Shown piece after piece: positions 1 through 10,680 of a DNA stretch of 64,000 bases. Both the position numbers and the translations under genes were made by a program. The stretch is from the NCBI RefSeq assembly GCF_001613045.1, contig NZ_BDBP01000005.1, forward strand, positions 62,001 to 126,000, in the 5' to 3' direction. Every line of letters begins with the position of its first letter. The stretch's first letter is position 1. A model generated the notes under the pieces. It worked only from the letters and a program-made list of their open reading frames with translations, ran no database searches and had not been told where the DNA came from. This stretch comes from Nocardia lijiangensis NBRC 108240 (GTDB lineage: Bacteria; Actinomycetota; Actinomycetes; Mycobacteriales; Mycobacteriaceae).

Positions 1-11
1 CGGAGACCACC

Positions 12-707
12 GTGCTGCCACGTGAGCAGACCGCGGAGCGACTGCGACAGCCGTGGATCGAATTGCGGGACCAGGAACGGGATCTACGGGCCGCCTGCGA
101 TTGTGTCACCACTGAGAAGCTGCTGGTCGAGACCGAACTCGAACTCAGCGCTGATCTGTTGCTCGATGAACTCCACCCGGTTCCCGGGGCGTCCTTGCGA
201 GGCCAGCTGCGTGATAACCCATCTATCGGCCCTGCTCCGGCACTCACCTGGTTACTGGAAATTCCGGGCTGGCCGGACGGGAACTCCGCGGTGAACGTCA
301 TGATCGACCGGATCCCGCTGAATGTACCCTCCTGGCGCGAACTCGAAGGCGCACAGGTCGAATGCACTGAAGCCGACGAGCCGATCGCGGCATACGCCTA
401 CGACGGTTGCTGGTTCCAGTTCGAGTATGTGCGCATTCAGGTTCTACGTCAGGTCGGCACAGTGGCACGGTTTGCCATCGAGCTGGACTACAGCGACGAG
501 ATGTTCTGGATCGAGCTGGCCGATGGCGAGAAATTCGAAACCGACCGGCTCTGCGCGATAGTGGATGTCGAGTTCGAAGGCATTCGAGTGGAACTGGACG
601 CCGACCGGCAATTGGCCGAGTTCACCGACCCTGCCGATTTGGTGTTCGACGCCGCCTCCGACTTGTACAGGCCGGTGGTGGAGCCTGCGCAACGCGAACG
701 CCCGTGA
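12..707 (+). CDS. Hypothetical acidic protein, possibly 5'-complete at the window edge
   Basis: I do not recognise this 231-residue protein. It is acidic, has no signal peptide or membrane segment, and its second half (residues 95-210) alternates hydrophobic and charged residues as in a beta-rich fold. The GTG start at 12 has a GGAG sequence at 2-5 at good spacing, so the gene may be complete. The frame is open to the window edge, so a longer N-terminus cannot be excluded. The next gene is on the other strand, so the two converge. No motif supports a function. Confidence 0.6.
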   Translation: MLPREQTAERLRQPWIELRDQERDLRAACDCVTTEKLLVETELELSADLLLDELHPVPGASLRGQLRDNPSIGPAPALTWLLEIPGWPDGNSAVNVMIDRIPLNVPSWRELEGAQVECTEADEPIAAYAYDGCWFQFEYVRIQVLRQVGTVARFAIELDYSDEMFWIELADGEKFETDRLCAIVDVEFEGIRVELDADRQLAEFTDPADLVFDAASDLYRPVVEPAQRERP

Positions 708-844
708 ACAGGCGCACCATCGTCAAGCGCGTTGACATGAAATCACCAGCACAACAACGTGATTCAGCTTGCCCGCTGAGCCCGACATGGTCCGATCGGA
801 GGAGTGGTTGCCGCGCATCTGGCGGCCCGTCGGCTATCGGATGC

Positions 845-2185
845 CTAGTTTTGGGGACAGCGATCCAGGAGCCGGTCGATGGTGGTGGTGATGGTGTCGG
901 CGAGCAGGTCGAGGTCGGGGGTGGTGTCGTAGTCGCCGGTGATGCCGAAGCCGAGGTGGTCGCGGTAGCTCAGGATCGCGATGGAGGTGCGTAGCCGCAT
1001 CGCGATCGGGGCGTAGGGCAGGATTTCGAGGACCTTGTGGCCCTGCAGCCGCAGGGTGCGGGTAGGGCCGGGGATGTTGGTGGCCAGTCCGGCGATGCTG
1101 TGCTGGGGGAACCGCAATGCGGTGCGCACCGCCCACGCCAGGGGTGCGAAGGGTACCCATTTGGCCAGCGACAGGATCGAATTCGCCGCGCCCGCTTCGC
1201 CGCTGGCCTTGTGCTTGTTCAGGCGTGCGTGCACGGTACGTAGTTGGTCCACGGGGTCGTCGAGTTCGGTCGGCAGCTGCGGCAGCATCGCCGAGACCCG
1301 GTTGTCGAGCACCCGGTTGGCGTCGGTCGTGCGTACCGATACCGGCGCCAGGATCCGTACCGTCTCGGTGTCGGGTTCTTCGTTGCGGGCGAGCAGCATC
1401 GCCCGGAATGCGGCGGTCACTGCGGCGAGTGCGACGTCGTTGACGGTCACGTCGAACGCGGCGCCGATCTGTTTGACCTGTGCCAGCGATACCCGTGCGA
1501 CGGTGTAGCGGCGTTGGCGCCCGATCGGCCCGGTCAGTGAGGACCTGCTCTCGGGGACGATCGCGTTCCACGCCAGCGGTGCTGCGGCGCGCACTGTGCG
1601 CAGCAGCGCGGCCGGTGCCTGAACCGGCAGTCGCAGCCCGTCGGCGAGCATCGCCCGCCAATCCCAGCCACTGGCACCGCCGCTGTCCGGTTCGTGGCGG
1701 GTCGCCGCGGTGTCGGAGGTCGGGTCGCAGAAGCGTTGGAACAGGGAAATGCCGGAGACGCCGTCGAGCATGCTGTGGTGGGCGGTGACGATCAGCGCCC
1801 ACCGCTCACCGGCCAGATGCTCGACCACGGTGCAGTGCCACAGTGGGTGGTCGCGGTCGAGGCGCTGCTCCATCACGGTGGCCACCATCTCCCACAGTGC
1901 CGGCTCGTCGCACGGTTGCGGCAGCGCTGCCCAGCGCAGATGATGCCCGAGATCGAAGTGCGGGTCATCGACCCACTGCGGTGCGCTCAGATCCCAGAGT
2001 GCGCGCCGCAGTTTCTGGTGCAGTCGCGCCTCCACGCTGATCCGCTGGGCCATGCGGGCGGTGAATTCCGCACGCGTGCCGGGGTTTCCGTCGAGGATGG
2101 CCACCGCGCCGATACCGGCGTTGACGTGTTGATCGCTGTCTTCGAGTTCCATGAATCCCGAATCCAACGGACCGAGCTCGCTCAT
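845..2185 (-). CDS. Wax ester synthase / diacylglycerol acyltransferase (WES/DGAT)
   Basis: This 446-residue protein belongs to the bifunctional WS/DGAT family, which transfers acyl groups from acyl-CoA to diacylglycerol or long-chain alcohols to make storage triacylglycerol or wax esters at the membrane/lipid-body surface. The N-terminus (ELGPLDSGFMELED) is the usual family opening. The catalytic HHxxxDG motif is present as HHSMLDG at residues 136-142. Length matches the family norm of 450-480. The ATG at 2185 overlaps the TGA of the upstream membrane gene by four bases (ATGA), implying translational coupling. Mycobacterial relatives such as tgs1 (Rv3130c) belong to the DosR regulon, and the neighbourhood agrees. 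A second family member lies at 24094-25524. Confidence 0.9.
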   Translation of the reverse strand: MSELGPLDSGFMELEDSDQHVNAGIGAVAILDGNPGTRAEFTARMAQRISVEARLHQKLRRALWDLSAPQWVDDPHFDLGHHLRWAALPQPCDEPALWEMVATVMEQRLDRDHPLWHCTVVEHLAGERWALIVTAHHSMLDGVSGISLFQRFCDPTSDTAATRHEPDSGGASGWDWRAMLADGLRLPVQAPAALLRTVRAAAPLAWNAIVPESRSSLTGPIGRQRRYTVARVSLAQVKQIGAAFDVTVNDVALAAVTAAFRAMLLARNEEPDTETVRILAPVSVRTTDANRVLDNRVSAMLPQLPTELDDPVDQLRTVHARLNKHKASGEAGAANSILSLAKWVPFAPLAWAVRTALRFPQHSIAGLATNIPGPTRTLRLQGHKVLEILPYAPIAMRLRTSIAILSYRDHLGFGITGDYDTTPDLDLLADTITTTIDRLLDRCPQN

Positions 2186-2891
2186 CCGCTCATCCCATCT
2201 CGAATTCGATTCTCGGGTTGGTGTGGTTGGGCACGCAGCAACCACACCAGGAAGGTTCCGGTGACCGCGGCCATGGTCGCGGCCATGCCCAATCCGCCGA
2301 GCACACCGATGGCGACGGTGAGGGCAGCATGCTGACCGGGCTGCCACAACGGTGTGGTCACAGCGGTCAGGACCGTGAGTCCGGCGAGCCATGCCACGGC
2401 GGTCGCCTCGATCCAGCCTCCGGCGTCGGCGAGGTGGCGGCGCAATACCAGCCACTGGGCCGCGCCGATCGCCGTCACCATCACTGCTGCTCCGGCGCCG
2501 ATCGCGGGCACGACCAGCAGCGGTGGCCACCCGGCCAAGCCGTTGGTGACCATCGGGACCATACCCAGCGACCACGCACCACCGCGCCCAGCACGGTCGC
2601 CAGAATCCAGTCTCGCCGCGCCAATCCAGGTATTACGGACTCGAGCACATGTCCCTGGAACCAGCCCAGTACTGCTCCTTCGGCAGCTCCTGCAACGAGT
2701 AGGGCAGCGGCTGTGAGCAGTGTGGTGGTTTGTGCGGCCGCGACACCGGCCACGGCGGGCATGGCGAATCCCAGCAGTTCACCGGCGGTGACCAGGGTGA
2801 ACCAGCGCCACCACAACCGTCGACCCGCCGCCGAAGCGGCCGGTGGAGGATCGGCGGCTTCATCCAGGGTGATCACGACCAGGGGGACCAT
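2182..2891 (-). pseudogene. Polytopic membrane protein, split by a single-base frameshift
   Basis: Two minus-strand frames together make one protein of about 236 residues. The first begins at ATG 2891 (AGGAG upstream) and carries hydrophobic segments ending in the sequence ILATVLGAVV. The second resumes within about ten bases as AWSLGMVPMV and carries further membrane segments to the TGA at 2182. Restoring one G near 2585 (a GG run read as G) joins them cleanly. I infer one ancestral membrane gene co-transcribed with the WES/DGAT gene it overlaps. Function is unknown. The lesion is either a true inactivation or a homopolymer error. If translated as read, the 126-residue downstream half could start at ATG 2562. 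Confidence 0.65.
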
Positions 2892-2947
2892 AGCTACTGA
2901 TACTCCTGCTACTGGGTTGGGCGCGACAGAAGACAAAGCAATCACCT

Positions 2948-2967
2948 GCCAGGACTTTCGGACACCG
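2948..2967. promoter_or_regulatory. Possible DosR-like box upstream of the membrane/WES operon
   Basis: A GGACTTTCGGAC core matches 11 of 20 positions of the M. tuberculosis DosR consensus TTSGGGACTWWAGTCCCSAA. It lies 57 bases upstream of ATG 2891. A match of this quality is not significant on its own; it is listed because similar sites precede other dormancy-type genes here. Confidence 0.25.
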
Positions 2968-3049
2968 AACATGTCGCACACCCAAGCAGTCGCCCCAGCG
3001 TCGGCGAGCCCGAACGCCAACCTGCCGCATGGCGCTCCCCGTGGTTTCT

Positions 3050-3240
3050 GGGTGCATGAACTGTCGGGGTTCACCCCCGGTCGGATCTCCGCCTTCTCCG
3101 GACTCCCGCGCTCGACCGCGTACCGGTTCATCGACCCCGAGAACAACACCCTGCCCACGAGCCGCGGCTAGGTCGAAGCGTTCCTGCTGGCCTGTCGGCT
3201 GGCTCCCCCGACCCACACCAGTCGGCGACAAGCCAGTTCA
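3050..3240 (+). pseudogene. Helix-turn-helix protein remnant with in-frame stop
   Basis: One frame reads like the N-terminal DNA-binding helices of an XRE-type or related HTH regulator: hydrophobic helix, then ISAFSGLPRSTAYRF, then a NNTLPTSRG loop. It stops at TAG 3169-3171 and continues immediately in frame as VEAFLLACRLAPPT, the usual helix after the HTH in such proteins. A CAG to TAG change would explain the stop. No convincing start or C-terminal part is present. I read it as a fragment of a regulator lost from this locus; the family call is tentative. Confidence 0.4.
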
Positions 3241-3296
3241 TGGTCGGTGGGCGAGCGAGTTTCCGGAGTGCCCGGCGGGTGCTCGCCGGCAGTCGG

Positions 3297-3872
3297 TCAG
3301 CGCGGAGTGAGGCCGGCCATGAGCAGGTCGACGGAGGTTTCGGCCAGGTCGTCGGGGATGTCGCCGTTGAGCTGGGTCGTGTATATGTGCACCAGTCCGC
3401 CCAGCGTCAGCATGGTGAGCCGTGGGTCGACCGTCGCGGCGATCTCGCCGCGCTCGATTCCGCGCTCGACGATCTGCTGCGAGGCGGTCAGCCGCACCGC
3501 CCAGAACTCGCGCCGAACCGCCTCGGCGTCGGAATCAGTGACCGTGGAGCGGATCAGTGCCGCCCCGGCCGGGGTGCGCGCGAAGCCGATGAGCACGGCC
3601 ATGAATTCCAGCAGGTCCGTGCGGACGGAGCCGGTGTCCGGGATCGGAATCTGGGACTCCATACGGGAGAGCAGTGCGTCCAGCACCAGCCGGGGCAAGG
3701 TTTTCCAGCGGCGGTAGATGGAGGTCTCGTGCACTCCCGCAGCGGCGGCGACATCGATGACGCGCACGCCGTCGATGCCGACGGCGTCGATGCGGGCGAG
3801 TGTCGCGCACAGCACGGCTCGCCGCAGCCGGGCACCGCGTAGTTGCGGGGCGTGGTTCACCTCTTCGACCAT
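3297..3872 (-). CDS. TetR-family transcriptional repressor
   Basis: This 191-residue protein has the TetR architecture. Residues about 15-60 form the HTH, ending in the recognition sequence VHETSIYRRWKTLPRLV. The rest is a helical ligand/dimerisation domain (TetR_C-type, FARTPAGAALIRS and similar helices). It is divergent from the carboxylesterase at 3974, with 101 bases between starts. That gap holds two near-identical 16-base palindromes, one 12 bases from this start. The simplest reading is that this protein represses itself and the esterase until a small hydrophobic or ester ligand binds. The ligand is unknown. Confidence 0.9.
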   Translation of the reverse strand: MVEEVNHAPQLRGARLRRAVLCATLARIDAVGIDGVRVIDVAAAAGVHETSIYRRWKTLPRLVLDALLSRMESQIPIPDTGSVRTDLLEFMAVLIGFARTPAGAALIRSTVTDSDAEAVRREFWAVRLTASQQIVERGIERGEIAATVDPRLTMLTLGGLVHIYTTQLNGDIPDDLAETSVDLLMAGLTPR

Positions 3873-3884
3873 GCGACCAATTAT

Positions 3885-3948
3885 CGCAAGTCTTCTTGCG
3901 TTGGCCGGGCAAGGGGCTTAGCGTGGCGATAACGCAAGTCAACTTGCG
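3885..3948. promoter_or_regulatory. Paired palindromic operators of the TetR/esterase divergent promoter
   Basis: Two 16-base inverted repeats lie in the divergent promoter. CGCAAGTCTTCTTGCG at 3885-3900 has 6-base arms, and CGCAAGTCAACTTGCG at 3933-3948 has perfect 7-base arms. They share the half-site CGCAAG and are 48 bases apart centre to centre. Size, symmetry and position between a tetR gene and its neighbour are typical of TetR operators, one for each promoter. Confidence 0.75.
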
Positions 3949-3973
3949 ATATTGGCACGGTAGGAGGAGCGGC

Positions 3974-5257
3974 ATGAACGGCAACGGCGTCGTGGTGTCC
4001 CGAGGTATCCCGTTCGCCCGGGCGCGGCGGTTCGGCATACCCGAGCGGGTGCCGTACGCGGGCCCGGACTCGCACCGGCAGCCGGTCGCAGCGCCGCAGC
4101 TGCCGGGTCGCCTCGAACCGGTGATGGGTGCGCCCGTGCGGCTGCCGCAATCAGAAGACTGTCTGGAGCTGACCGTCACCGCGCCCGCTGCGGCCGAACC
4201 CGGTGGGCGGCCCGTGATGGTGTGGATCCACGGCGGCGCGTATCTGGCTGGTAGCGGCGCGTGGAATCTGTACGACGCGGCACAGCTGGTCCGCGAGACC
4301 GGCATCGTGGTCGTATCGATCAACTACCGGCTCGGCGTACTCGGCTATCTACGGCTGCCGGGCGTCTCGCCGGGCAATCTCGGACTCCTCGACCAGATCG
4401 CGGCTCTGGAATGGGTGCGCGATCACATCGGCGCATTCGGCGGTGATCCCACCCGGGTCACTGTGGCCGGTCAATCGGCGGGCGCGCATTCGGTCGTTGC
4501 GATGCTCGGTATCGAATCCACGCGCGGTCTTTTCGGCCGCGCCATCGTGCAGAGTTCGCCATTCGGGGTCGGCTTCCAGAGCCCGGCGAAGGCGCAGCGG
4601 GCGGCGCGGACATTTCTCGCCGCGCTCGGCGCTGACCCACGCGACGCGTCGGTGGCCGATGTGCTGGCGGCACAGGCGGGGGCGGTGAAGAAGCTCGCAG
4701 GGCCCGGTGGACTCAACTCGGCACCTGCCTTTCTGCCGATCGCGGGCGTCGATCCGCTACCGGCACAACCGCATTGGCGTGACGCAGTCGTCGACCGTGC
4801 CAACGAGCTACAGGTGGTGATCGGAGCGACTGCCGATGAGATGGGCGCGTTCTACGGCGGGCCGCACCCGGTGTTCTCCCGTATCCGATCGGTGCCCGGA
4901 GTCGGTCCGCGCCTCGTCTCGAGTGTGCAGAAGCTGGTCGGGCGCAAGGCGTTCGAAGACGGCGCCACCGACTTCGCCGACCTGCTCGCCGCACACGGTG
5001 CCGACGTCTACCGCTACCGGGTGAACACGGTGCACCCGGACAACCCGTTCGGTGCCTGCCATTGCCTCGAACTGCCGCTGTTGTTCGGCGACGCCTCCGC
5101 CTGGCATGACGCCGCGATGCTTCGCCCCCTCACGCCTGCCCAGGTCCGTGCGCGCGGTGTGCCGACCCGGAACCGCTGGGGCGCGTTCGTCCGTTCCGGC
5201 GAACCGGGGTGGTCTCGGCATATGCCGGGTTCGACGGTCATCCACCAGTTTCCGTAG
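3974..5257 (+). CDS. Carboxylesterase type B (alpha/beta hydrolase)
   Basis: This 427-residue protein is a type B carboxylesterase that should hydrolyse carboxylic esters in the cytoplasm, since no signal peptide is seen. The oxyanion-hole motif is MVWIHGGAY (residues 82-90). The nucleophile is Ser168 in the GQSAG elbow. A later CHCLELPLLFG segment has the position and form of the catalytic-histidine region. The ATG at 3974 has an exceptionally strong AGGAGGAG site at 3962-3969; an open frame further upstream is not coding. It is shorter than typical 490-520-residue members. It is divergent from, and probably repressed by, the TetR protein at 3297-3872. The substrate is unknown. Confidence 0.88.
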   Translation: MNGNGVVVSRGIPFARARRFGIPERVPYAGPDSHRQPVAAPQLPGRLEPVMGAPVRLPQSEDCLELTVTAPAAAEPGGRPVMVWIHGGAYLAGSGAWNLYDAAQLVRETGIVVVSINYRLGVLGYLRLPGVSPGNLGLLDQIAALEWVRDHIGAFGGDPTRVTVAGQSAGAHSVVAMLGIESTRGLFGRAIVQSSPFGVGFQSPAKAQRAARTFLAALGADPRDASVADVLAAQAGAVKKLAGPGGLNSAPAFLPIAGVDPLPAQPHWRDAVVDRANELQVVIGATADEMGAFYGGPHPVFSRIRSVPGVGPRLVSSVQKLVGRKAFEDGATDFADLLAAHGADVYRYRVNTVHPDNPFGACHCLELPLLFGDASAWHDAAMLRPLTPAQVRARGVPTRNRWGAFVRSGEPGWSRHMPGSTVIHQFP

Positions 5258-5475
5258 CGCGAATGCTGACCGCTCAGGCCGCGATGCCGAACAGCGCTGA
5301 TACCTCAGAGCAGGCGCGGCCGCGGCGCGCAGCACCCGCGTTCACAGCCGAGTGCCTGCCTCGATACGCTGTATGCGCCAGGCGTCGGCTCCGACGACTT
5401 CGCTTGCGTAGCGCCATGTTTCAGCTACGCCGACAGGTCGGGGACCGGGTCCGAAAGATCACCAGTGGAGACCGA

Positions 5476-6176
5476 GTGACCATCGATAAGAGCAAAGGCG
5501 CCGAAGTACACGGGATCTTCGAGAAGGTCGCCGGATACTACGACCGGATGAACTTCCTCATGACGCTCGGAAGTCACGGACGATGGTGCCGCGAAGTGGC
5601 TGCACGCGCCGCACCGCCCGCGGGTGGACAGCTTTTGGATATCGCCACCGGGACCGGTGTGATCGCCTTGGAAGCCGCACGGCGGTACCCCTCCGTCACC
5701 GTGACGGGCGTCGACTTCTCGGAGGAGATGCTGACGCGCGCCCGGACCAAGCCCGGTGCACAGTCGGTTCGATGGCAACATGCGGACGCGGCCCGCCTGC
5801 CGTTCGACGACGAGTCTTTCGACGGGATCACCCAAGGCTATCTGCTCAGAACGTCGAAGACCTGCAGGGCGTACTCCGCGAACAACACCGGGTTCTCAAG
5901 CCCGGCGGCCGGATCGTCGTCCTCGAAACGTGTCCTCCGAGCGGGCCGGTGAAGCCGGTCGTGGAGTGGGGAATGCGCCTCGTCGTTCCGCTGCTCGGCC
6001 AGATCGTTGCTCGCGACCGGTCGTCCTACACCTACCTCGAATCCAGCACGCTCGCCTTCGTCACACCGGAGCGCGTCGCCGAAATCCTCCGTGGGCTCGG
6101 TTTCCAAGACATCGGGTGGAGTAAGAAGTTCTTCGGCACGAACGTCATTCTGTGGGCCACCAAGTCGGTGCAGTGA
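5476..6176 (+). pseudogene. UbiE/MenG-type methyltransferase, frameshifted
   Basis: This is a class I SAM methyltransferase of the UbiE/MenG type, which methylates demethylmenaquinone in menaquinone synthesis. The N-terminal pattern KGAEVHGIFEKVAGYYDRMN and the SAM loop DIATGTG are characteristic, and the overall length of about 233 codons fits. The GTG at 5476 has GTGGAG at good spacing. The frame breaks at about 5850: it reads GYLLRTSK, whereas the next frame continues NVEDLQGVLREQHRVLKPGG to the stop at 6176. Restoring one A in the AGAAC run rejoins the protein. Whether this is a real inactivation, and whether another menG copy exists, cannot be told from here. It could also be a paralogue acting on another quinone or lipid. 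Confidence 0.75.
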
Positions 6177-6195
6177 GTATTCGCGAATCGCCTCT

Positions 6196-6215
6196 GCTGG
6201 ACCAGTGGTCAGAGC
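6196..6215 (+). promoter_or_regulatory. Weak DosR-like palindrome upstream of devS
   Basis: GGACCAGTGGTCA contains the inverted arms GACCA/TGGTC around one base. It matches 11 of 20 positions of the DosR consensus and lies about 220 bases before the devS start. The distance and modest match make it only a candidate. Confidence 0.22.
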
Positions 6216-6419
6216 GGTCACGGGCGCGGGATGATGTGCTCGGTTCATCGACACACACTTGACACCCGCCCGGCACGAAAGCTGTTGCGTCTGCCGCAGC
6301 ACGCAAGCCGTGCATGCGCGCACCGTGGAGCCGCGAGCGAACAGCGGCTGGGCCCTAACGCGAGAGCCTCGGCGACCGGCGGCGCTCTTGTACGGGCGGG
6401 TATCGCGCTGCCGGGGTAG

Positions 6420-8249
<1,830 letters not shown>

Positions 8250-8411
8250 AGATCGCCTGTCGGGTCCTGCGGGGTCGTGGTCGGTTCGTCGCGCCATGCT
8301 CAGTGCCTGTGAACAAACTGATCGAATAGCGGCGCTGGCGGTTTGAACTGCGAAAATGCTTGAGGCACTGTCGGGGTGGTTGCTGGCGGTTTATCGCCGG
8401 GGCCGGGGGCG

Positions 8412-8960
8412 ATGGAGGCGATTGATGTGTCCTGGCGTGAGGAGTTGGCTCGGCGTGAGGTCTGGCTGGCCGAAGATGTGGCGCGGTTGCGTGGGCAGAT
8501 CGATGAGTTGACCGATCAGCTGGCCGCCCGTGAGCTGGCGTTGTCGAGGCTGGCGATCACTCGGGAGACGATGGCCGAGTTGCTCGCCGAGGACGGACCC
8601 GTCGGTCCCGGCGAGCTGGACGGGGCTGATGTGGGTGCAAATACCGTTGCGGGGCAGCCTGTTTCGGGTTCGGGTAGGCCGTTCGGGTTGGTGCTGGTGC
8701 CGCAGCGGGGCCCGGGTATGGACGCGGTCGGCGGTGTTGCCGGGTGACTACTGCGACATTCTGGCGGTGCTGGCTGAGGCAGGTGACGGTTTTGCGGGCC
8801 GGGCAGGTCGGCGCGGAGTTGGGGATCGCGGCGACGGATCGATCGAAGGTGGAAGCGTTGCGGTCGAAACTGAAACGCCTGGTCGCGCGGGGGTGGGCGC
8901 AGCAGGCGCCGTCGGGGGGTGTTCACGATCGCCGAATGATGGTGGTGTCACCGGTGATTG
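8412..8960 (+). pseudogene. Decayed coiled-coil/winged-helix gene beside a transposase
   Basis: Three frames in succession carry parts of one protein. Residues from ATG 8412 form a charged coiled coil (ELARREVWLAEDVARLRGQ and onward) followed by a basic linker. A second frame gives VLPGDYCDILAVLAEAGDG from about 8733. A third gives LRAGQVGAELGIAATDRSKV and a basic helix from about 8790. One-base changes, including an extra T in a TTTT run, would reunite them. The last part looks like a small winged-helix or HTH domain. In the actinobacterial genomes I know, such genes sit near transposases, but I cannot name a function. It directly precedes the IS5-type transposase. Confidence 0.5.
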
Positions 8961-9056
8961 ACGGCCGCTCCGTCGTGCGGTGTGGCAGCGCAGTGGGGGC
9001 GGGATCAGGTGGTAGCCAAGGGTCACCACAACTCCTGCGCCCACGAGGTCCCGCCT

Positions 9057-9960
9057 ATGCCGTTCTACCCTGCAACGCTTTTCGCTGGCGCCGATATCGC
9101 CGAAAACGGGTGCGTGTGTGTGGCGTGCCGGTTCGGGCACGGCCGCACCCGTGCGGCTCGGGTTCGCCGATATACCTCCGACACCACCGATGCCCAATGG
9201 GAGCAACTGGCGGCGGTGTTGCCGTGGCCGGTGTGGCTCGACGGCGGCGGGGGCCGGCCCGAGGAATACTGCCGCCGCCAGATCATCGACGCGATCTTTA
9301 ATCTGGCCGACAACGGCTGCAAATGGCGTAATTTGCCGTGCGATTTTCCGCCCTGGCGCACCGTCTACGGCTTGTTCCACCGCTGGTGGCACAGCGGAGA
9401 CGTTCTCGCCGTGCACAATGATCTGCGAGATAGATTGCGCGTCAACACCTCTCGCGATCCGGACCCGACCGCGGCGATCATCGATTCTCAAACCGTGCGC
9501 GCCGCCGAAACCGTCGGTACCGACACCCGCGGATGGGACGGCGGGAAGAAGATGAACGGGCGTAAACGCCACATCATCGTCGACACCCTCGGGCTGCTGC
9601 TGATCTGCCACGTCACCGCCGCCAGCGTCCAAGACCGCGACGGAGCCCGCACCGCCCTGCGCCAACTGCGTGAACTGTTCACCACCCTGGCGCTGGTCTG
9701 GGCCGACGGCGTCTACTCCGGCAAACTCGTCGGATGGGCCCGCCAACAACTCGGCATCAACCTCGATATCGTCCGGCGCAGCGACAAAGGCCCGGATTCG
9801 TTGTCCTGCCGCGACGTTGGGTCGTCGAACGCACCCTCGCCTGGATCACCCAACGCCGCCGATGCGTTCGCGACTACGAACGCCTACCCGAACACCACGA
9901 AGCCATGGTCACCTGGTCGATGATCATCGGTGTCAGCGTGTGGTCTTCGGCCGCGATTGT
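9057..9960 (+). mobile_element. IS5-type (DDE) transposase gene, frameshifted and 3'-eroded
   Basis: The N-terminal part YTSDTTDAQWEQLAAVLP, the NGCKWRNLPCDFPPWRTVY block and the DDE signatures identify an IS5/IS4-superfamily transposase, which cuts and joins insertion-sequence ends. The first two acidic residues are in DSQTVRA and WADGVYSG. The frame breaks near 9795. The final [17 protein letters not shown] block, which carries the catalytic Glu, lies in another frame, and one extra C in a CCC run would restore it. The end is not a normal transposase terminus; the frame runs into the convergent tetR gene. I could not define terminal inverted repeats. As read it cannot make an intact transposase. 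Confidence 0.75.
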
Positions 9961-9969
9961 GATCAGGAA

Positions 9970-10602
9970 TCACTCTTTCAGCCCTTTCAGGATGATGCGC
10001 AGACCAGAGCGGAATTCTTCTTCGGGGTCGCTATCAGTTGCGGCGCGGGCGATCTCGACCAACTTGGCGAAGCGGTCGGGCGACAAAGCTGCGACCCGCT
10101 CAGTGATGGCCGTGGGGTCCGGGTCGCGAGCCAGAGAAAGTGGTCCGGCGAGTTCGGCTTGTGCGAACCCGGTAATGAATCCGGATACCGCACGGAAAGC
10201 GATCAGCAGGTCAGCACCGGATCTGCCGCTGCGAGCAAGAGCCTGCAGCAGCGCCTCGGCGATCACGAGGGTGGGTAGGTCGAGGGTGCGGCGGGTGAGA
10301 ATCAGGGGAATGGCATGTGGGTGGGAGCGGATAGCGCGCCACATGCCCTCGGCCACTGCGAGGATCTCGTCGGTCCAGTCGCCGGATGGTTCGACCGTCC
10401 ACTGCGCTTCGGCCGCGACAGCTCCAGTGATCAGCTGCTCGAGTCCCTCTTTCCCGTTGACGTAGTTGTAAATCGTCATCGGCCCGGTGCCGAGCGCGGC
10501 CGCGAGGTTACGCATCGTCAGCCCGGCCGGGCCATGCCCGTCGACCAAGGCCAACGCGGCGGCCTGAAGTTGCTCAGTGGTGAACTTTTTCGACGCGGGC
10601 AT
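9970..10602 (-). CDS. TetR-family repressor of the adjacent hydrolase/acyl-CoA synthetase operon
   Basis: This 210-residue TetR protein has its HTH at residues about 8-55 ([21 protein letters not shown]) and a helical effector domain resembling TetR_C members. The ATG at 10602 has GGGGAGG just upstream and starts with the usual basic tail MPASKK; an in-frame ATG eight codons earlier lies in the operator region and is unlikely. It is divergent from the hydrolase at 10681 across a gap with two copies of a GTAC-based palindrome. This predicts autorepression and control of the operon by an acyl or aromatic ligand. Its 3' end abuts IS debris. Confidence 0.88.
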   Translation of the reverse strand: MPASKKFTTEQLQAAALALVDGHGPAGLTMRNLAAALGTGPMTIYNYVNGKEGLEQLITGAVAAEAQWTVEPSGDWTDEILAVAEGMWRAIRSHPHAIPLILTRRTLDLPTLVIAEALLQALARSGRSGADLLIAFRAVSGFITGFAQAELAGPLSLARDPDPTAITERVAALSPDRFAKLVEIARAATDSDPEEEFRSGLRIILKGLKE

Positions 10603-10617
10603 GAACCTCCCCTTGTT

Positions 10618-10668
10618 TAAGTACAACGTACGTGTTTGACTGACCCTTGTTCACGTACAACGTACCTA
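10618..10668. promoter_or_regulatory. Two inverted TetR operator sites (GTACAACGTAC)
   Basis: The sequence GTACAACGTAC occurs at 10621-10631 and 10655-10665. Flanks show that the two are inverted copies of CAC-GTAC-nnn-GTAC-yTA, that is 17-base pseudopalindromes at 10618-10634 and 10652-10668. They are 34 bases apart, between the divergent starts at 10602 and 10681, as expected for one TetR dimer site per promoter. Confidence 0.7.
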
Positions 10669-10680
10669 AAGAGAGGTGTC

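Noticed and set aside
3885..3948. DosR-type sites in the TetR/esterase promoter
   Set aside because: The CGCAAG palindromes lack the GGGAC/GTCCC half-sites and fit a TetR operator instead.
9057..9960. Programmed frameshifting in the transposase
   Set aside because: Some IS elements use it, but the shift is near the C-terminus rather than at an orfA/orfB junction, and no slippery A-run or stimulatory stem was seen; a one-base loss fits better.
8250..10000. Terminal inverted repeats of the IS element
   Set aside because: No matching ends could be recognised by eye on either side of the transposase.
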